DNA of 64,000 nucleotides from assembly GCF_014931715.1 (NCBI RefSeq), contig NZ_CP063164.1, positions 620,001-684,000 on the forward strand, given 5' to 3'. Made by a program: the position numbers and the translations under genes. Below are positions 34,193-44,118 of this stretch, one piece after another; the first letter of the stretch is position 1; every line of letters starts with the position of its first letter. Below the pieces are notes generated by a model that searched no databases, was not told where the DNA came from, and was given only the letters and a program-made list of their open reading frames with translations. The DNA is from Sulfurovum indicum (GTDB taxonomy: Bacteria > Campylobacterota > Campylobacteria > Campylobacterales > Sulfurovaceae).

Positions 34193-34198
34193 ATTATA
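34193..34198 (-). promoter_or_regulatory. Minus-strand -10 box for the MoCF-like/MFS operon
   Basis: TATAAT on the minus strand, about 13 bases after the rpoD stop. A transcript starting just below it would have a leader of roughly 120 bases containing the inverted repeat. Confidence 0.45.
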
Positions 34199-34210
34199 GA
34201 ATGAAAAGAA

Positions 34211-36064
34211 CTACTCTTCGATATAGTTTTTAAGTTTACGTCCGACTTTTGGATGTTTGAGTTTCTTTATTGCGGAAGATTCGATCTGTCGGACCCTCTC
34301 ACGTGTGACATTGAGCTCTTTACCAATCTCCTCAAGCGTTCTGTCACTCTCATCTTCCAAAAGACCGAAACGCATACGTATAACCGCTTTTTCTCTCTCG
34401 TTGAGTTGGTCAAGTACCTCGTCTATCTGGTTGTTAAGGTCATCTTTGAGTACGACGTCTGTCGGACTGAGTGTTGTCTTGTCTTCGATGAAATCCCCGA
34501 ATCTACCGTCATCCTCATCCCCTACAGGGGTTTCAAGAGAGACTGGTTCTTTGGTGATCTTGATAACATTCTTGACCTTATCTACAGAGAGCCCTACCTC
34601 TTTGGCAATAGTGTCCAGATCAGGTTCCTTTCCTGTCTCCTGAAGGTACTTTCTGATGATCTTGTTGATACGGTTGATCGTTTCGATCATATGGATCGGG
34701 ATACGGATGGTCCGTGCCTGATCAGCGATGGCTCTTGAGATAGCCTGACGGATCCACCATGTCGCATAAGTGGAGAACTTGTACCCTTTCTCATATTCGA
34801 ATTTGTCGACTGCTTTCATCAGACCGATATTCCCCTCCTGGATAAGGTCAAGGAAGGGCAGACCGCGGTTGGTATAACGTTTGGCAATAGAGACCACCAG
34901 TCTGAGGTTGGATTTTGCCATTCGTGTTTTTGCTTTCTCGCTTTTGGCCTTACCCTGCCGGATCTGGTTGAGGATCTCCTGCAGTTTCTCCTCACTAAGA
35001 TCGAATCCGCCTTTGCTTGCCTCTCTTGTCTCGAAGAGTTTCTTGATCTCGACATAGGTGCTGACCATAGTGGTTTCAGGAACAGCATCGATGATATCCT
35101 CTTTATCCATATTAATGATATTGTCGAGGATCTTCTGGTGATTTTCTCTGAGCGTATCATTGAAAAGCGGGAGTTTGTACTCCAGACGTTTGAGTTCTTT
35201 GTCGAAACTGTCATCGCTCTTGAGCGCAGTTTCCATCGCTTTGACCAGTTCATTGATGAGCTTGGAAGTCGGTCCAAGGTCAAGCAGTGCTGCTTTGAGC
35301 TGTTCTTTTTTGAAGGCGATCTTTAAACGCTCATGGATAACCTTGACCGGATCTGTCTCGTTCTCAAGAACATCATCCAGTCCTTCTCGTGCCTTCATCC
35401 ACTCTTTCTTGGCTTTTTCAAGGCGTTTGAAGCTTTCAACGACATGTTTGACACGTTTATCGTTTTTTGGTGTTTCCAGTGTATCTTCTTCACTTTCCGT
35501 CTCTTCCGTTTCTTCTTTGTCGTTGTCGCCTTTTTCATCTTCAAAACTTTTAAAAAGTTCTTTTACACGTCGTTCGCGGTTAAGCAGAGGCTCTTTGTAG
35601 TTGAGAATATAGTCGATCAGGTAAGGAACCGAACAGATCGCATCAATGATGATCTCTTCACCCTCTTCGATCTGCTTGCTCAGTTCGACCTCTTCTTCCT
35701 TGGTCAAAAGCGGGATCTTCCCCATTTCTCGCAGATACATACGTACAGGAGAGTCTGAACGACTCCACTCAAGAAGCTCTTTTTCCTTATGAAGATCAAA
35801 CTCGTCCTCTATCTCACCTTCAGCACCCCTTTTGCGTGCATCTTCTCTGCGTTTGGTCTCTTTATCTGTCAGCTGTTTGGCATATTCTGAAGCAGAAACA
35901 ATCTTTACCTTTGCATCTTCTGCCAGTTTGTGGATCTTCTTTGCCTGGGCGGCAGTAGGGGCTTTGTTGAACTCTTTGGAGATGTTCTCAAAGGTAACCA
36001 CATCCCCCTTTTTCTTGGAGTTGAATAGTGCTTCTATATTTTTCATACTGTCTTTTACTGCCAT
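34211..36064 (-). CDS. rpoD: Primary sigma factor RpoD
   Basis: 617 residues. Region 1.1 is at the N-terminus, region 1.2 at [20 protein letters not shown], and a non-conserved insert (about 165-330) contains a very acidic stretch (about 174-196). The core regions are intact: [60 protein letters not shown], and region 4 [19 protein letters not shown]. It directs the bulk of transcription at boxes such as TATAATCGCG. A minus-strand -10 lies upstream at 36126-36131. Confidence 0.96.
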   Translation of the reverse strand: MAVKDSMKNIEALFNSKKKGDVVTFENISKEFNKAPTAAQAKKIHKLAEDAKVKIVSASEYAKQLTDKETKRREDARKRGAEGEIEDEFDLHKEKELLEWSRSDSPVRMYLREMGKIPLLTKEEEVELSKQIEEGEEIIIDAICSVPYLIDYILNYKEPLLNRERRVKELFKSFEDEKGDNDKEETEETESEEDTLETPKNDKRVKHVVESFKRLEKAKKEWMKAREGLDDVLENETDPVKVIHERLKIAFKKEQLKAALLDLGPTSKLINELVKAMETALKSDDSFDKELKRLEYKLPLFNDTLRENHQKILDNIINMDKEDIIDAVPETTMVSTYVEIKKLFETREASKGGFDLSEEKLQEILNQIRQGKAKSEKAKTRMAKSNLRLVVSIAKRYTNRGLPFLDLIQEGNIGLMKAVDKFEYEKGYKFSTYATWWIRQAISRAIADQARTIRIPIHMIETINRINKIIRKYLQETGKEPDLDTIAKEVGLSVDKVKNVIKITKEPVSLETPVGDEDDGRFGDFIEDKTTLSPTDVVLKDDLNNQIDEVLDQLNEREKAVIRMRFGLLEDESDRTLEEIGKELNVTRERVRQIESSAIKKLKHPKVGRKLKNYIEE

Positions 36065-36125
36065 TAAAACCCTTTAGATGCTTTGATGTTTAGGAGGAAA
36101 TCTCTTTAAGAGATAATTAAGGTGG

Positions 36126-36131
36126 ATTATA
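36126..36131 (-). promoter_or_regulatory. -10 box for rpoD
   Basis: Minus-strand GGTATAATCC, about 62 bases upstream of the rpoD start. It faces the leuD promoter back to back. Confidence 0.55.
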
Positions 36132-36184
36132 CCGAAATTTTCTTTGTTCTGGGTGTAAAATTTGTTAATTTCCATTTTTTTGGC

Positions 36185-36190
36185 TATAAT
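36185..36190 (+). promoter_or_regulatory. -10 box for leuD
   Basis: GGCTATAATCGCGAAAATTT, 45 bases upstream of the leuD start, shares the extended GCGAAA tail with the pyrH box. Confidence 0.65.
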
Positions 36191-36234
36191 CGCGAAAATT
36201 TTTAACGGGGAGATCCCGGATCAAAGGATGAACT

Positions 36235-36729
36235 TTGCAAGGAAAAGTTTGGAAATTCGGTGATAATATTGATACAGACCTTATTATCGCTGCACGTTAT
36301 CTCAATACCAGTGAGCCATCGGAACTGGCGAAACATGTCATGGAAGATGCAGATCCTGAATTTGTATCAAAAATGAGTGAAGGGGACATTATTGTTGCAG
36401 GTGAGAACTTTGGATGCGGTTCAAGCCGTGAGCATGCACCGATTGCATTGAAAGCTGCAGGGATCAATGCTGTCATCGCACAGTCATTCGCACGTATATT
36501 CTATAGAAATGCATTTAATATGGGACTGCCTATTTTTGAGCTCAAAGAGGCAAATGAGATCAATGAGGGTGACACTGTACGTATCGATATGGATGCAGGT
36601 GAGGTTATTAATGTTACACAGGCGAAAACCTATAAGTTCACACCTATCCCGGAATTCATGCAGGAACTGGTTGACGCAGGCGGACTTATCAATTTTGCCA
36701 AAAAAGAACTTGAAGCAGGAGCAAAATGA
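36235..36729 (+). CDS. leuD: 3-isopropylmalate dehydratase small subunit
   Basis: 164 residues. It combines with LeuC to isomerise isopropylmalate in leucine synthesis. Motifs: [37 protein letters not shown] and [16 protein letters not shown]. The start is TTG; an out-of-frame ATG five bases earlier would stop after 11 codons. The stop overlaps leuB (ATGA). leuC is not in the window. Confidence 0.94.
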   Translation: MQGKVWKFGDNIDTDLIIAARYLNTSEPSELAKHVMEDADPEFVSKMSEGDIIVAGENFGCGSSREHAPIALKAAGINAVIAQSFARIFYRNAFNMGLPIFELKEANEINEGDTVRIDMDAGEVINVTQAKTYKFTPIPEFMQELVDAGGLINFAKKELEAGAK

Positions 36730-37796
36730 TGAAAAGTTACAGAATCGGTGTTATTAAAGGGGACGGGATCGGTCCGGAGATCGTTGATGAAGCACTGAAA
36801 GTACTGGATGCCGTTTCAGTTACACAGGGATTCAATCTCAAATATGATGAGATGCTTCTGGGTGGCGCTGCTATTGATGAGACAGGTGTACCTCTTCCTG
36901 ACGAGACCATTCAGGGGGTCAAGAAGTGTGATGCCGTACTTTTTGGGGCTATAGGTGGGCCAAAGTGGGACAATCTGGAGCGTCATTTGCGTCCTGAGAC
37001 AGGACTTCTCGGACTGCGTAAGGAAATGGGAACCTTTGCAAACCTCAGACCCGCAATGGTCTATGATGAACTGGTCAATGCTTCCAGCCTGAAGCCCGAA
37101 GTGATCCAGGGGGTAGATATTATGGTTGTCCGTGAGTTGACAGGGGGGATCTATTTCGGTCAGCCAAGAGAGCTTCAGGAGGAGAAAGCGTACAATACGA
37201 TGGTCTATACCAAAGAAGAGGTAAGACGTATTGCGATAGTTGCATTTGATATCGCTATGAAGCGTAACAAACGTATCTGTTCTGTCGATAAAGCGAATGT
37301 ACTTGAAGTCAGTCAGTTCTGGAGAGAGATTGTAGAAGAGGTTGCCAAAGACTACCCTGAAGTGGAATTGAGCCATATGTATGTGGACAATGCAGCAATG
37401 CAGCTGATCCGTGATCCTAAGCAGTTTGATGTGATATTGACAGGAAATATCTTTGGAGATATCCTCTCAGATGCGGCAAGTATGCTCAGTGGCTCCATCG
37501 GACTTCTTCCAAGTGCCAGTACCGGTAAAGGGGTTGGACTTTTTGAACCGATCCATGGTTCGGCACCGGATATTGCAGGGCAGGGTATCGCCAATCCGTT
37601 AGCGACCATCTCCAGTGCGAGTATGATGCTGCGTTATGCACTGGGTGAAACGGAAGCAGCAGAGAGAATAGATGAAGCGATTAAAAAAGCACTCGCAGAA
37701 GGATACAGAACCGGTGATATCGGTGATTACGATGCTAAAGAGATTGTCAGCTGTGCCGAGATGGGAAGCATTATCGCTGACTATGCAAGTCGATAA
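36726..37796 (+). CDS. leuB: 3-isopropylmalate dehydrogenase
   Basis: 356 residues. It oxidises and decarboxylates isopropylmalate with NAD. Motifs: [43 protein letters not shown], and VMYVDNA-type [12 protein letters not shown] with the NAD signature [25 protein letters not shown]. Translationally coupled to leuD. Confidence 0.95.
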   Translation: MMKSYRIGVIKGDGIGPEIVDEALKVLDAVSVTQGFNLKYDEMLLGGAAIDETGVPLPDETIQGVKKCDAVLFGAIGGPKWDNLERHLRPETGLLGLRKEMGTFANLRPAMVYDELVNASSLKPEVIQGVDIMVVRELTGGIYFGQPRELQEEKAYNTMVYTKEEVRRIAIVAFDIAMKRNKRICSVDKANVLEVSQFWREIVEEVAKDYPEVELSHMYVDNAAMQLIRDPKQFDVILTGNIFGDILSDAASMLSGSIGLLPSASTGKGVGLFEPIHGSAPDIAGQGIANPLATISSASMMLRYALGETEAAERIDEAIKKALAEGYRTGDIGDYDAKEIVSCAEMGSIIADYASR

Positions 37797-37904
37797 ATTT
37801 AGTGAAGCATTAATACGAAGAGTTGAATATGCGGTGCACTGACTCCGCTTTTTACTGACATACAGGTGTGTAGATACACTGAAAAATGAACAATAGGGTA
37901 CCAA

Positions 37905-38741
37905 ATGGAAACCAAAGCGCGTGTACTGATCGACTGTCATGATGCCAAGGGGTTGGTCTATAAGATCTCCAGGGTTTTTTATGACAGAGATCTGAATATA
38001 GACTCAAACCGTGAATTTGTTGACAAAGAGAATGAGAAGTTCTTTATGCGTACTGTGGTGACCGGAAAATTTGAGATCAATGAGCTCGATGCTGCACTTA
38101 GAGAAGTGGCACCTAAAGAGGCACACATCAGAGTGATCGTACCCAAAGATAAAAAGGTGGTCATCCTGGCAACCAAAGAGTCGCATGCACTGGGTGACAT
38201 TCTCATACGTCATGCGGCAGGAGAGCTTGGTGCGACCATTGAGTGTGTTATTGCCAACCATGAGACACTGCGCGATCTGGTCGGGCGTTTCGATATTCCT
38301 TTCTTTTATGTACCTGCTGAAGGGCTAAGCAGAGAAGCACATGAAGCCAAAGTAATGGAGAAGATCAATAAACACGACTTTGACTATATAGTACTGGCTA
38401 AATATATGCGTATTTTAACCCCGTCATTTGTTGCTGCCTATCCACAGCAGATCATTAACATCCACCACTCCTTCCTCCCTGCATTCATTGGTGCGAATCC
38501 GTATAAACAGGCATATGAGAGAGGTGTGAAAATCATTGGAGCAACGGCACATTTTGTGACAGATGATCTTGATGAAGGACCGATCATTGCACAGGATGTC
38601 ATTCCTGTCAATCACCGTTTTGACTGGAAGGACATGCAGCGTGCAGGACGTGATGTAGAGAAGGTCGTGCTTTCCCGTGCTTTGAACCTGGTATTGAACG
38701 ACCGTGTTTTTGTCAATGGCAATAAAACGATAGTCTTTTAA
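37905..38741 (+). CDS. purU: Formyltetrahydrofolate deformylase
   Basis: 278 residues. An N-terminal ACT domain (about 5-80; VLIDCHDAKGLVYKISRVFYD) is joined to a formyltransferase-fold catalytic domain. The signature is NIHHSFLPAFIGANPYKQAYERGVKIIGATAHFV with the catalytic Asn/His and later Asp. It releases formate from 10-formyl-THF to balance one-carbon pools. A start at 37905 follows GGTACCAA, a weak ribosome site. Confidence 0.93.
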   Translation: METKARVLIDCHDAKGLVYKISRVFYDRDLNIDSNREFVDKENEKFFMRTVVTGKFEINELDAALREVAPKEAHIRVIVPKDKKVVILATKESHALGDILIRHAAGELGATIECVIANHETLRDLVGRFDIPFFYVPAEGLSREAHEAKVMEKINKHDFDYIVLAKYMRILTPSFVAAYPQQIINIHHSFLPAFIGANPYKQAYERGVKIIGATAHFVTDDLDEGPIIAQDVIPVNHRFDWKDMQRAGRDVEKVVLSRALNLVLNDRVFVNGNKTIVF

Positions 38742-38751
38742 TGGGTTCATA

Positions 38752-39246
38752 ATGTTTAATATCGTATTAGTAGAGCCTCAAATTCCTCAAAACACCGGTA
38801 CTATCGGACGTCTCTGTGTGAACCTTGGTGCAACACTGCACCTTGTCAAACCGCTTGGGTTTGATATTGATGACAAAGCGGTCAAACGGGCAGGGCTTGA
38901 CTACTGGAGACTGCTTGATCTTGTCGTTTGGGAGAGCTTTGATGACTTCCTGAATGCCCATCCGATCGATGAGCATACCTACATGGCAACTACCAAAACA
39001 GACAATCTATACTTCAATGCACCTTTTAAAAAAGGGGATTACATCCTTTTTGGTTCAGAGACAAAAGGGATCGATGAACGTGTACTGCTTGAGCATCCCC
39101 GGCAGTGCATTACTATTCCTATGGGACCACAAGGCAGAAGTCTCAACCTTGGTGTCAGTGTCGGTGTGGTACTTTATGATGCAGTACGCCAGAACTATGA
39201 AGGCTTTGAGAAGATTACGATCCCCAACAGCCTAAAGGAGGGATAA
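38752..39246 (+). CDS. trmL: tRNA (cytidine/uridine-34-2'-O)-methyltransferase TrmL
   Basis: 164 residues of the SPOUT family with a trefoil knot. Motifs: LVEPQIPQNTGTIGRLCVNLGATLHLVKPLGF, FGSETKGID and PMGPQGRSLNLGVSVGVVLYD. It methylates the wobble ribose of certain leucine tRNAs. Starts 10 bases after purU and shares its last base with the next small gene. Confidence 0.93.
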   Translation: MFNIVLVEPQIPQNTGTIGRLCVNLGATLHLVKPLGFDIDDKAVKRAGLDYWRLLDLVVWESFDDFLNAHPIDEHTYMATTKTDNLYFNAPFKKGDYILFGSETKGIDERVLLEHPRQCITIPMGPQGRSLNLGVSVGVVLYDAVRQNYEGFEKITIPNSLKEG

Positions 39247-39416
39247 TGTCTTTTGGTGACATTCTCTATATCATCGTAGCTTTTCTTTTTTCATACATGA
39301 CCTTTGTGATCATAAGAAATAACTTTCGTTCCAAATTTGATGAGGAGCAGAGACGAAAAGACCTTGTAGACGACTATGAAGATGACTATATATCAGACAA
39401 GGCAAAAAAAGAGTAA
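39246..39416 (+). CDS. Small single-pass membrane protein
   Basis: 56 codons. It reads M-S-F-G-D then a hydrophobic helix (ILYIIVAFLFSYMTFVII, about 6-23), followed by a basic then acidic tail (KDLVDDYEDDYISDKAKKE). The ATG overlaps the trmL stop (TAATG), a sign of translational coupling and of a real gene. No family recognised. A -10 box for glyS lies beyond it. Confidence 0.7.
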   Translation: MSFGDILYIIVAFLFSYMTFVIIRNNFRSKFDEEQRRKDLVDDYEDDYISDKAKKE

Positions 39417-39609
39417 TCTCCTGCCGGTCTCACTGCTTCCCGCGGCATACGTATAAACTTACATACAGACCCATCTGTCGGGCAAACCTCAGGATGATGT
39501 TTCAAGCAAGCATAGGAACGGGGCTTAAGGATCAAACGACTAACCACCCATTTACCAACATTTGGCTAAAATACAGCCTATTATTTCATATCCATAGGAC
39601 AAATCTGTT

Positions 39610-41658
39610 ATGACACAACCGCTACTGATAGAGATAGGGGTAGAAGAGCTGCCTGCTGTTCCGCTGCTTAAAATTGTAAAGAATATCGAATCTTCATGGA
39701 AAAAGATCCTTGAAGCGTATAAGTTGAATTCTGACTTCACATTCATTTATACCCCACGAAGACTGGTCCTGATGCATGAGGCTATGCCGCTGAAGCAGGA
39801 AGACAGTACCATTGAACTGATGGGGCCTCCAGTCGGTGTTGCCATAAAGGATGGAGAACCTACACAGGCAGGTCTGGGCTTTGCAAGAAAGTGTGGTGTA
39901 GACTTTTCTGAACTGGGACGGGCACCAAAAGGTAATATGGAAGTACTCTATTTTAAAAAAGAGGAGAAGGGTGCAGAGACTGCTTCATTGCTGCAGGAGA
40001 TGCTGGAGAAATGGATCAATGCCATGGCATTTGGAAAAATGATGCGCTGGGGGAGCAGAAGTGATGAATTTATCCGTCCTGTCAGATGGCTTCAGGTACG
40101 TCTGGGTGAGACTTCTGTACCGGTGCAGCTTTTTGGAGTAGTATCCGGCACCAGAACCTATGTGCACCGTATGGTTACCCATGATGCGGTGGAGGTACCG
40201 GCTATTGAGGAGTATTCACGTATTTTGAAAGAGGGCGCAGTGATGCTGGAGCCTAAAGATAGGGAGGCATTGATCCTTACTGAATTTGATGCACTTGAGG
40301 AGCAGTATGATATTGTTATCGAAAGAGATAACACATTATTGGCAGAAGTAGTTGCGATTACTGAAAATCCAAAAGCACTGATAGGAAGTTTTGATGAACT
40401 CTTTTTGGAACTGCCGCCCGAAGTGATCATTACATCGATGAAAGAGCACCAGCGCTACTTTCCAGTTTTCAATAACGGCAAGATCACCAATAAGTTCGTG
40501 GTAGTGAGCAATGCTTATACGGATGACTACAGCAAAGTGATCGCGGGAAATGAACGTGTACTCAAACCAAGACTTTCTGACGGACTCTTTTTCTACCGTA
40601 ATGACCTTAAAAGAGGATTGAGCACAGAGGGGCTTGAAAAGGTACAGTTCATTGACGGGCTGGGAACTCTGGCAGACAAGATCAAACGTGAAAAGAATAT
40701 TGCCATCCGGCTTTTGGCTCTTTATATGGATCAACTTGAAGCAGAGACCGGTAAAAGTACGGCTGAACTTGAAAAGCTGATGGATCGGGCTGTAGAACTT
40801 TCAAAAGCAGACCTGATGAGTGAGATGGTGTATGAATTTACGGAACTTCAGGGACTTATGGGGTACTATTATGCCAAAGCACTGGGTGAAGACCCGCTGG
40901 TATATAATGCGATAAAAGAACAGTATATGCCCGTAGGTGAGGGGGCGGAACTTCCCTCTTCCCTCTTCTCCTCCATCGTAGCGATGAGTATTAAGCTTGA
41001 TACGCTTCTGGGGCTCTTTTCGGTTGGAAAGATACCAACAGGTTCCAAAGATCCGTTTGCGCTCAGACGTGCAGTGAACGGGATCGTGCGTATTGTGACA
41101 AATTATGATGTCGCGTTCAATATTGATGATGTGATAGAGTTGCTCAAAGGTGACTATACCCAGTTTGATACAGAGGTACTCAAAGAGTTCATCATCGAGC
41201 GTATCAATAAATCACTCGATGCCAATCCGTCAGTGATCGCGGCTGTACTGGCAAGTGGAGAGAGAGATATCAATGAGATCGCAAAAAAGGTAGCAGCATT
41301 AAATGATATTGTTTCCTCAGATACATTTAAAGAGCAGTTCTCTACCTTTAAACGAGTGGCGAATATCTCCAAAGATATTGATCTTGAAGGTGATCTGAGT
41401 ATTGATATTTCACTTTTTAAAGAGGATGCGGAAGTAACACTCTATACTGCCTATGAGAAAGTGGCTAACCAGAACTTTCCTGATTACAAGACCAAACTGG
41501 AAGCACTTTTCGGTCTCAAGCGAGAGCTGGATGCATACTTTGATGATGTATTGGTTAATAGTGAAAATGAAGCATTGAAGAAGAACAGACTGCATACCAT
41601 CGGTTCGATCTATAAGACTTTCAGGGATATTGCAGATATCAAAGAGATCACGATATAA
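39610..41658 (+). CDS. glyS: Glycyl-tRNA synthetase beta subunit
   Basis: 682 residues, the tRNA-binding subunit of the bacterial alpha2beta2 enzyme. Motifs: LLIEIGVEELPA at the N-terminus, YTPRRLVL, MRWGSRSDEFIRPVRW, ALIGSFDELFLELPPEVIITSMKEHQRYFPV, and an anticodon-binding DALR-like tail (NENEALKKNRL-type SENEALKKNRLHTIGSI). glyQ is not adjacent. A TAAAAT box lies near 39567. Confidence 0.95.
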   Translation: MTQPLLIEIGVEELPAVPLLKIVKNIESSWKKILEAYKLNSDFTFIYTPRRLVLMHEAMPLKQEDSTIELMGPPVGVAIKDGEPTQAGLGFARKCGVDFSELGRAPKGNMEVLYFKKEEKGAETASLLQEMLEKWINAMAFGKMMRWGSRSDEFIRPVRWLQVRLGETSVPVQLFGVVSGTRTYVHRMVTHDAVEVPAIEEYSRILKEGAVMLEPKDREALILTEFDALEEQYDIVIERDNTLLAEVVAITENPKALIGSFDELFLELPPEVIITSMKEHQRYFPVFNNGKITNKFVVVSNAYTDDYSKVIAGNERVLKPRLSDGLFFYRNDLKRGLSTEGLEKVQFIDGLGTLADKIKREKNIAIRLLALYMDQLEAETGKSTAELEKLMDRAVELSKADLMSEMVYEFTELQGLMGYYYAKALGEDPLVYNAIKEQYMPVGEGAELPSSLFSSIVAMSIKLDTLLGLFSVGKIPTGSKDPFALRRAVNGIVRIVTNYDVAFNIDDVIELLKGDYTQFDTEVLKEFIIERINKSLDANPSVIAAVLASGERDINEIAKKVAALNDIVSSDTFKEQFSTFKRVANISKDIDLEGDLSIDISLFKEDAEVTLYTAYEKVANQNFPDYKTKLEALFGLKRELDAYFDDVLVNSENEALKKNRLHTIGSIYKTFRDIADIKEITI

Positions 41659-41671
41659 ACACTTTGGGCTT

Positions 41672-43810
41672 TTACAGCTCTGTGATCACCCTGTTCCTTC
41701 CTTCGTTTTTAGCCTTGTAGAGTGCATTGTCTGCACGTTTAAGAACATCTTCAATTTTTGTATCGGTATCAGTTTGCAGAGCCGATACTCCTATGCTGAC
41801 AGTCAGTTTTATCGTATACCCCTCAAGAACTATCTCTTCTGAGGCAATGATTTTGCAAAGTCTTTGCGCATATTCGGCAGCTGTATTGATATCTGTTTCG
41901 GGAAGCAGTATGATAAATTCTTCTCCGCCAAAACGGAAAATATGGTCGAGACTGCGCATATGTTTTTTACAGACAGTAACAAGTTTTTGCAGTACAATAT
42001 CGCCATTGGCATGACCATAGTTGTCATTAATGCTTTTAAAATAATCTGCATCAATAATAAGAAGAGACAATGGCCTGCTGTTATGCTTTGAGCGAAGCAG
42101 TTCATAGTTGCTTATATCTTCGAACTTTCGTCTGTTGAGTGCGCCTGTAAGCGGATCGTAAAAGGCTATGTTCTCGAGATTCTCCGCCTTTTGCTGGTGT
42201 GCATGGATCTTGATCTCCTGTCTGTCACTTTTGAGCAGTTCGATCCTAAGGGCTTCATAGGCATCCTGAAGAAGTCCGAATTCATCTTTTGTGTGTTTCC
42301 GGAAAAAGTGGATATTCCTCTCTCCTTTTGAGAGAGCGATAAGCAGGTCGCTGAGTTTCTTGATGGGATCGTAGATGCTTTTTTCAAGTAAAAGAATAAA
42401 GTAGGTAAAAAGAATACCAAGCAGAACCAATACCCCTATCCACAGAAGAGGTACTGTAGTGAATGCTTCCGTTTTTCTGCGTGTATACTCCTGTATATGT
42501 TTGACCTCTCTATCGATAAATACTTTAAAAAGCTCAATACTCTCTGTCATGGTTTTAAACCACTCTTTGCTTGCAATGCCTGCCTCTCTGCCTTCGATGA
42601 TCTGTTTAATGATCGCTTCTGTATATTGCCGGGAGAGTTGGGCAGGCTCTTTATTAAGAAGTGAGAAAAATTCCTTTTTCTGGATTTCGTCGGCCTGTTG
42701 CAGAAAAACTTTTCGAAAGAACTTCTCCTGCTCGTCAAGTGTGATGAATTCTCTTTTGAACCATGTCTGTTTTGGTTTTTGAAGCAGTATTGTACCGATA
42801 GCACGTTTCAGACCCATCTGTTCTTTCTGATAGAGCAGTGAAGCAAGTGAGATTAAAGAGGAACGAAGCATTTTGTCCGCAACGTTTTTTGAAAGATGCT
42901 CTTCCTGATTCAAAAGCTGGTGGATCATAAGAGTATAGGTATTGAGGATGTGATGTATGCTGCACTTGTTTTGATCTGTGTTCTGACGGCACTTTTTGAT
43001 ACGGCTGTATTGAGTATCTATATTTTGAATCAGTTTTCTATACTTTTGGGGAGAATAGAGTTCTTTGATCTGCCCGGTATACTTCTCATAATATTGTTGG
43101 ACAAGGTGCTGTTGTGTAATGAGATCATTTTTTAAATTGCTATTTCTTTTAAAACTGTAGGCAATACTCAATCCACGTTCGAGCTGAAGAGCATTGGTCA
43201 GCCTGTTCATGCTTATGAAGGTCTGACTGCTGTTGTAGACTTTTCTGTTTGCCAGATAGTCATCATAGTGCTCTTTTATCATACTGAACACAAGTATTAG
43301 AATTACAAAGATCGGAATGGATGTAAGTGCCCAAAGCCGCATGCGTATTGTAATATGCCGGGAGAGTTTGTGAATGAGTTTCTGAAATAGTGATCTTTTC
43401 TTATGTAATGTTTCACTGTGTATATATTTGGTATATTTCAAGTCTTCTTTAATAATGTGGTTGACAAGCCAGTCAGCCAGAAACTGGTAGATGTTAAGTG
43501 CAGTCTCATGTGAATCTGCAGAGAAGAACTGCTCTTTAAGCTTTGGAAGTTTGTTTTGAAATTCCCTGTGAAGACGGATATGCTCTTCCAGTTCAGGAAA
43601 CCGATGTTTTTTCATCAAAACTTCTTCACGTGCAAAATGGGTGGTAACATACTGGTCAAGCCAGTCGAAAATCTCTTTGAGTATCTGGGGACTTTCGTGG
43701 TTTCTGATGGCTTCCAAAAGGGTATTTATTATAGAGATAAGTTCTTTATGGTCTTCATCAATTGCAGCTACACCGACACTTAAGCTCTCATCCCATTCAA
43801 ATGTGTGCAT
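41672..43810 (-). CDS. Hemerythrin-NIT-GGDEF diguanylate cyclase
   Basis: 712 residues. Residues 1-130 are a bacteriohemerythrin with the di-iron ligands His21, His58-x3-Glu62, His77-x3-His81 and His118-x4-Asp123. Membrane helices lie at about 159-177 and 453-475. Between them, a periplasmic part (about 190-440) resembles the NIT nitrate/nitrite-sensing domain (NRLTNALQLERGLSIAYSF). The C-terminal GGDEF domain (about 545-710) has an intact GGEEF active site near 627 and an inhibitory RSLD site five residues before it. It should make c-di-GMP in response to oxygen inside and nitrate outside; the inputs are inferred from domains. Confidence 0.88.
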   Translation of the reverse strand: MHTFEWDESLSVGVAAIDEDHKELISIINTLLEAIRNHESPQILKEIFDWLDQYVTTHFAREEVLMKKHRFPELEEHIRLHREFQNKLPKLKEQFFSADSHETALNIYQFLADWLVNHIIKEDLKYTKYIHSETLHKKRSLFQKLIHKLSRHITIRMRLWALTSIPIFVILILVFSMIKEHYDDYLANRKVYNSSQTFISMNRLTNALQLERGLSIAYSFKRNSNLKNDLITQQHLVQQYYEKYTGQIKELYSPQKYRKLIQNIDTQYSRIKKCRQNTDQNKCSIHHILNTYTLMIHQLLNQEEHLSKNVADKMLRSSLISLASLLYQKEQMGLKRAIGTILLQKPKQTWFKREFITLDEQEKFFRKVFLQQADEIQKKEFFSLLNKEPAQLSRQYTEAIIKQIIEGREAGIASKEWFKTMTESIELFKVFIDREVKHIQEYTRRKTEAFTTVPLLWIGVLVLLGILFTYFILLLEKSIYDPIKKLSDLLIALSKGERNIHFFRKHTKDEFGLLQDAYEALRIELLKSDRQEIKIHAHQQKAENLENIAFYDPLTGALNRRKFEDISNYELLRSKHNSRPLSLLIIDADYFKSINDNYGHANGDIVLQKLVTVCKKHMRSLDHIFRFGGEEFIILLPETDINTAAEYAQRLCKIIASEEIVLEGYTIKLTVSIGVSALQTDTDTKIEDVLKRADNALYKAKNEGRNRVITEL

Positions 43811-44118
43811 GATTGAAAAACTCCGCTTTTGAATAGATCCTGTATAATATAAGATCCTACAGTATAGTATACAAATATCATTAAATTATCTGTATCATAA
43901 TAAAATAAAATAGAATTTTACCGGAAGTTTAGACAAACATGATGGAAGGTTCTGATTTTGAAAGAATACAGGAATGGAGAGGAAAGAGAAGATTGGCAGG
44001 CATATATGAAAAAAACAGACTCTGTACTTAGCCCTTATTGGTTATAATCACGGGAAAACACACTTTACCGGTTCTTTATAAGCCAGAGGAGTTTAGTGTA
44101 TTATCAGATGGAGATCAC
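43811..44118. other. 308-base divergent intergenic region
   Basis: Upstream of both the cyclase gene and the MnmC-like gene. It is AT-rich with TATAAT-like hexamers in both directions (for example 43842-43850). A 30-codon plus-strand frame from 43939 is too short and featureless to support. Confidence 0.45.
44043..44048 (+). promoter_or_regulatory. -10 box for the MnmC-like gene
   Basis: GGTTATAATCACGG, about 70 bases upstream of the chosen start at 44119. Confidence 0.5.

Noticed and set aside
36230-36265. Upstream ATG before leuD as the real start
   Set aside because: It is out of frame and stops after 11 codons; the TTG frame carries the full LeuD sequence. A similar upstream ATG at hslU stops after three codons.
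39386-39547. Minus-strand frame of 53 codons with a Cys/His pattern (CLKHHPEVCP)
   Set aside because: GTG start with no ribosome site, overlaps the end of the small membrane gene; the protein-like look is not enough to call it.
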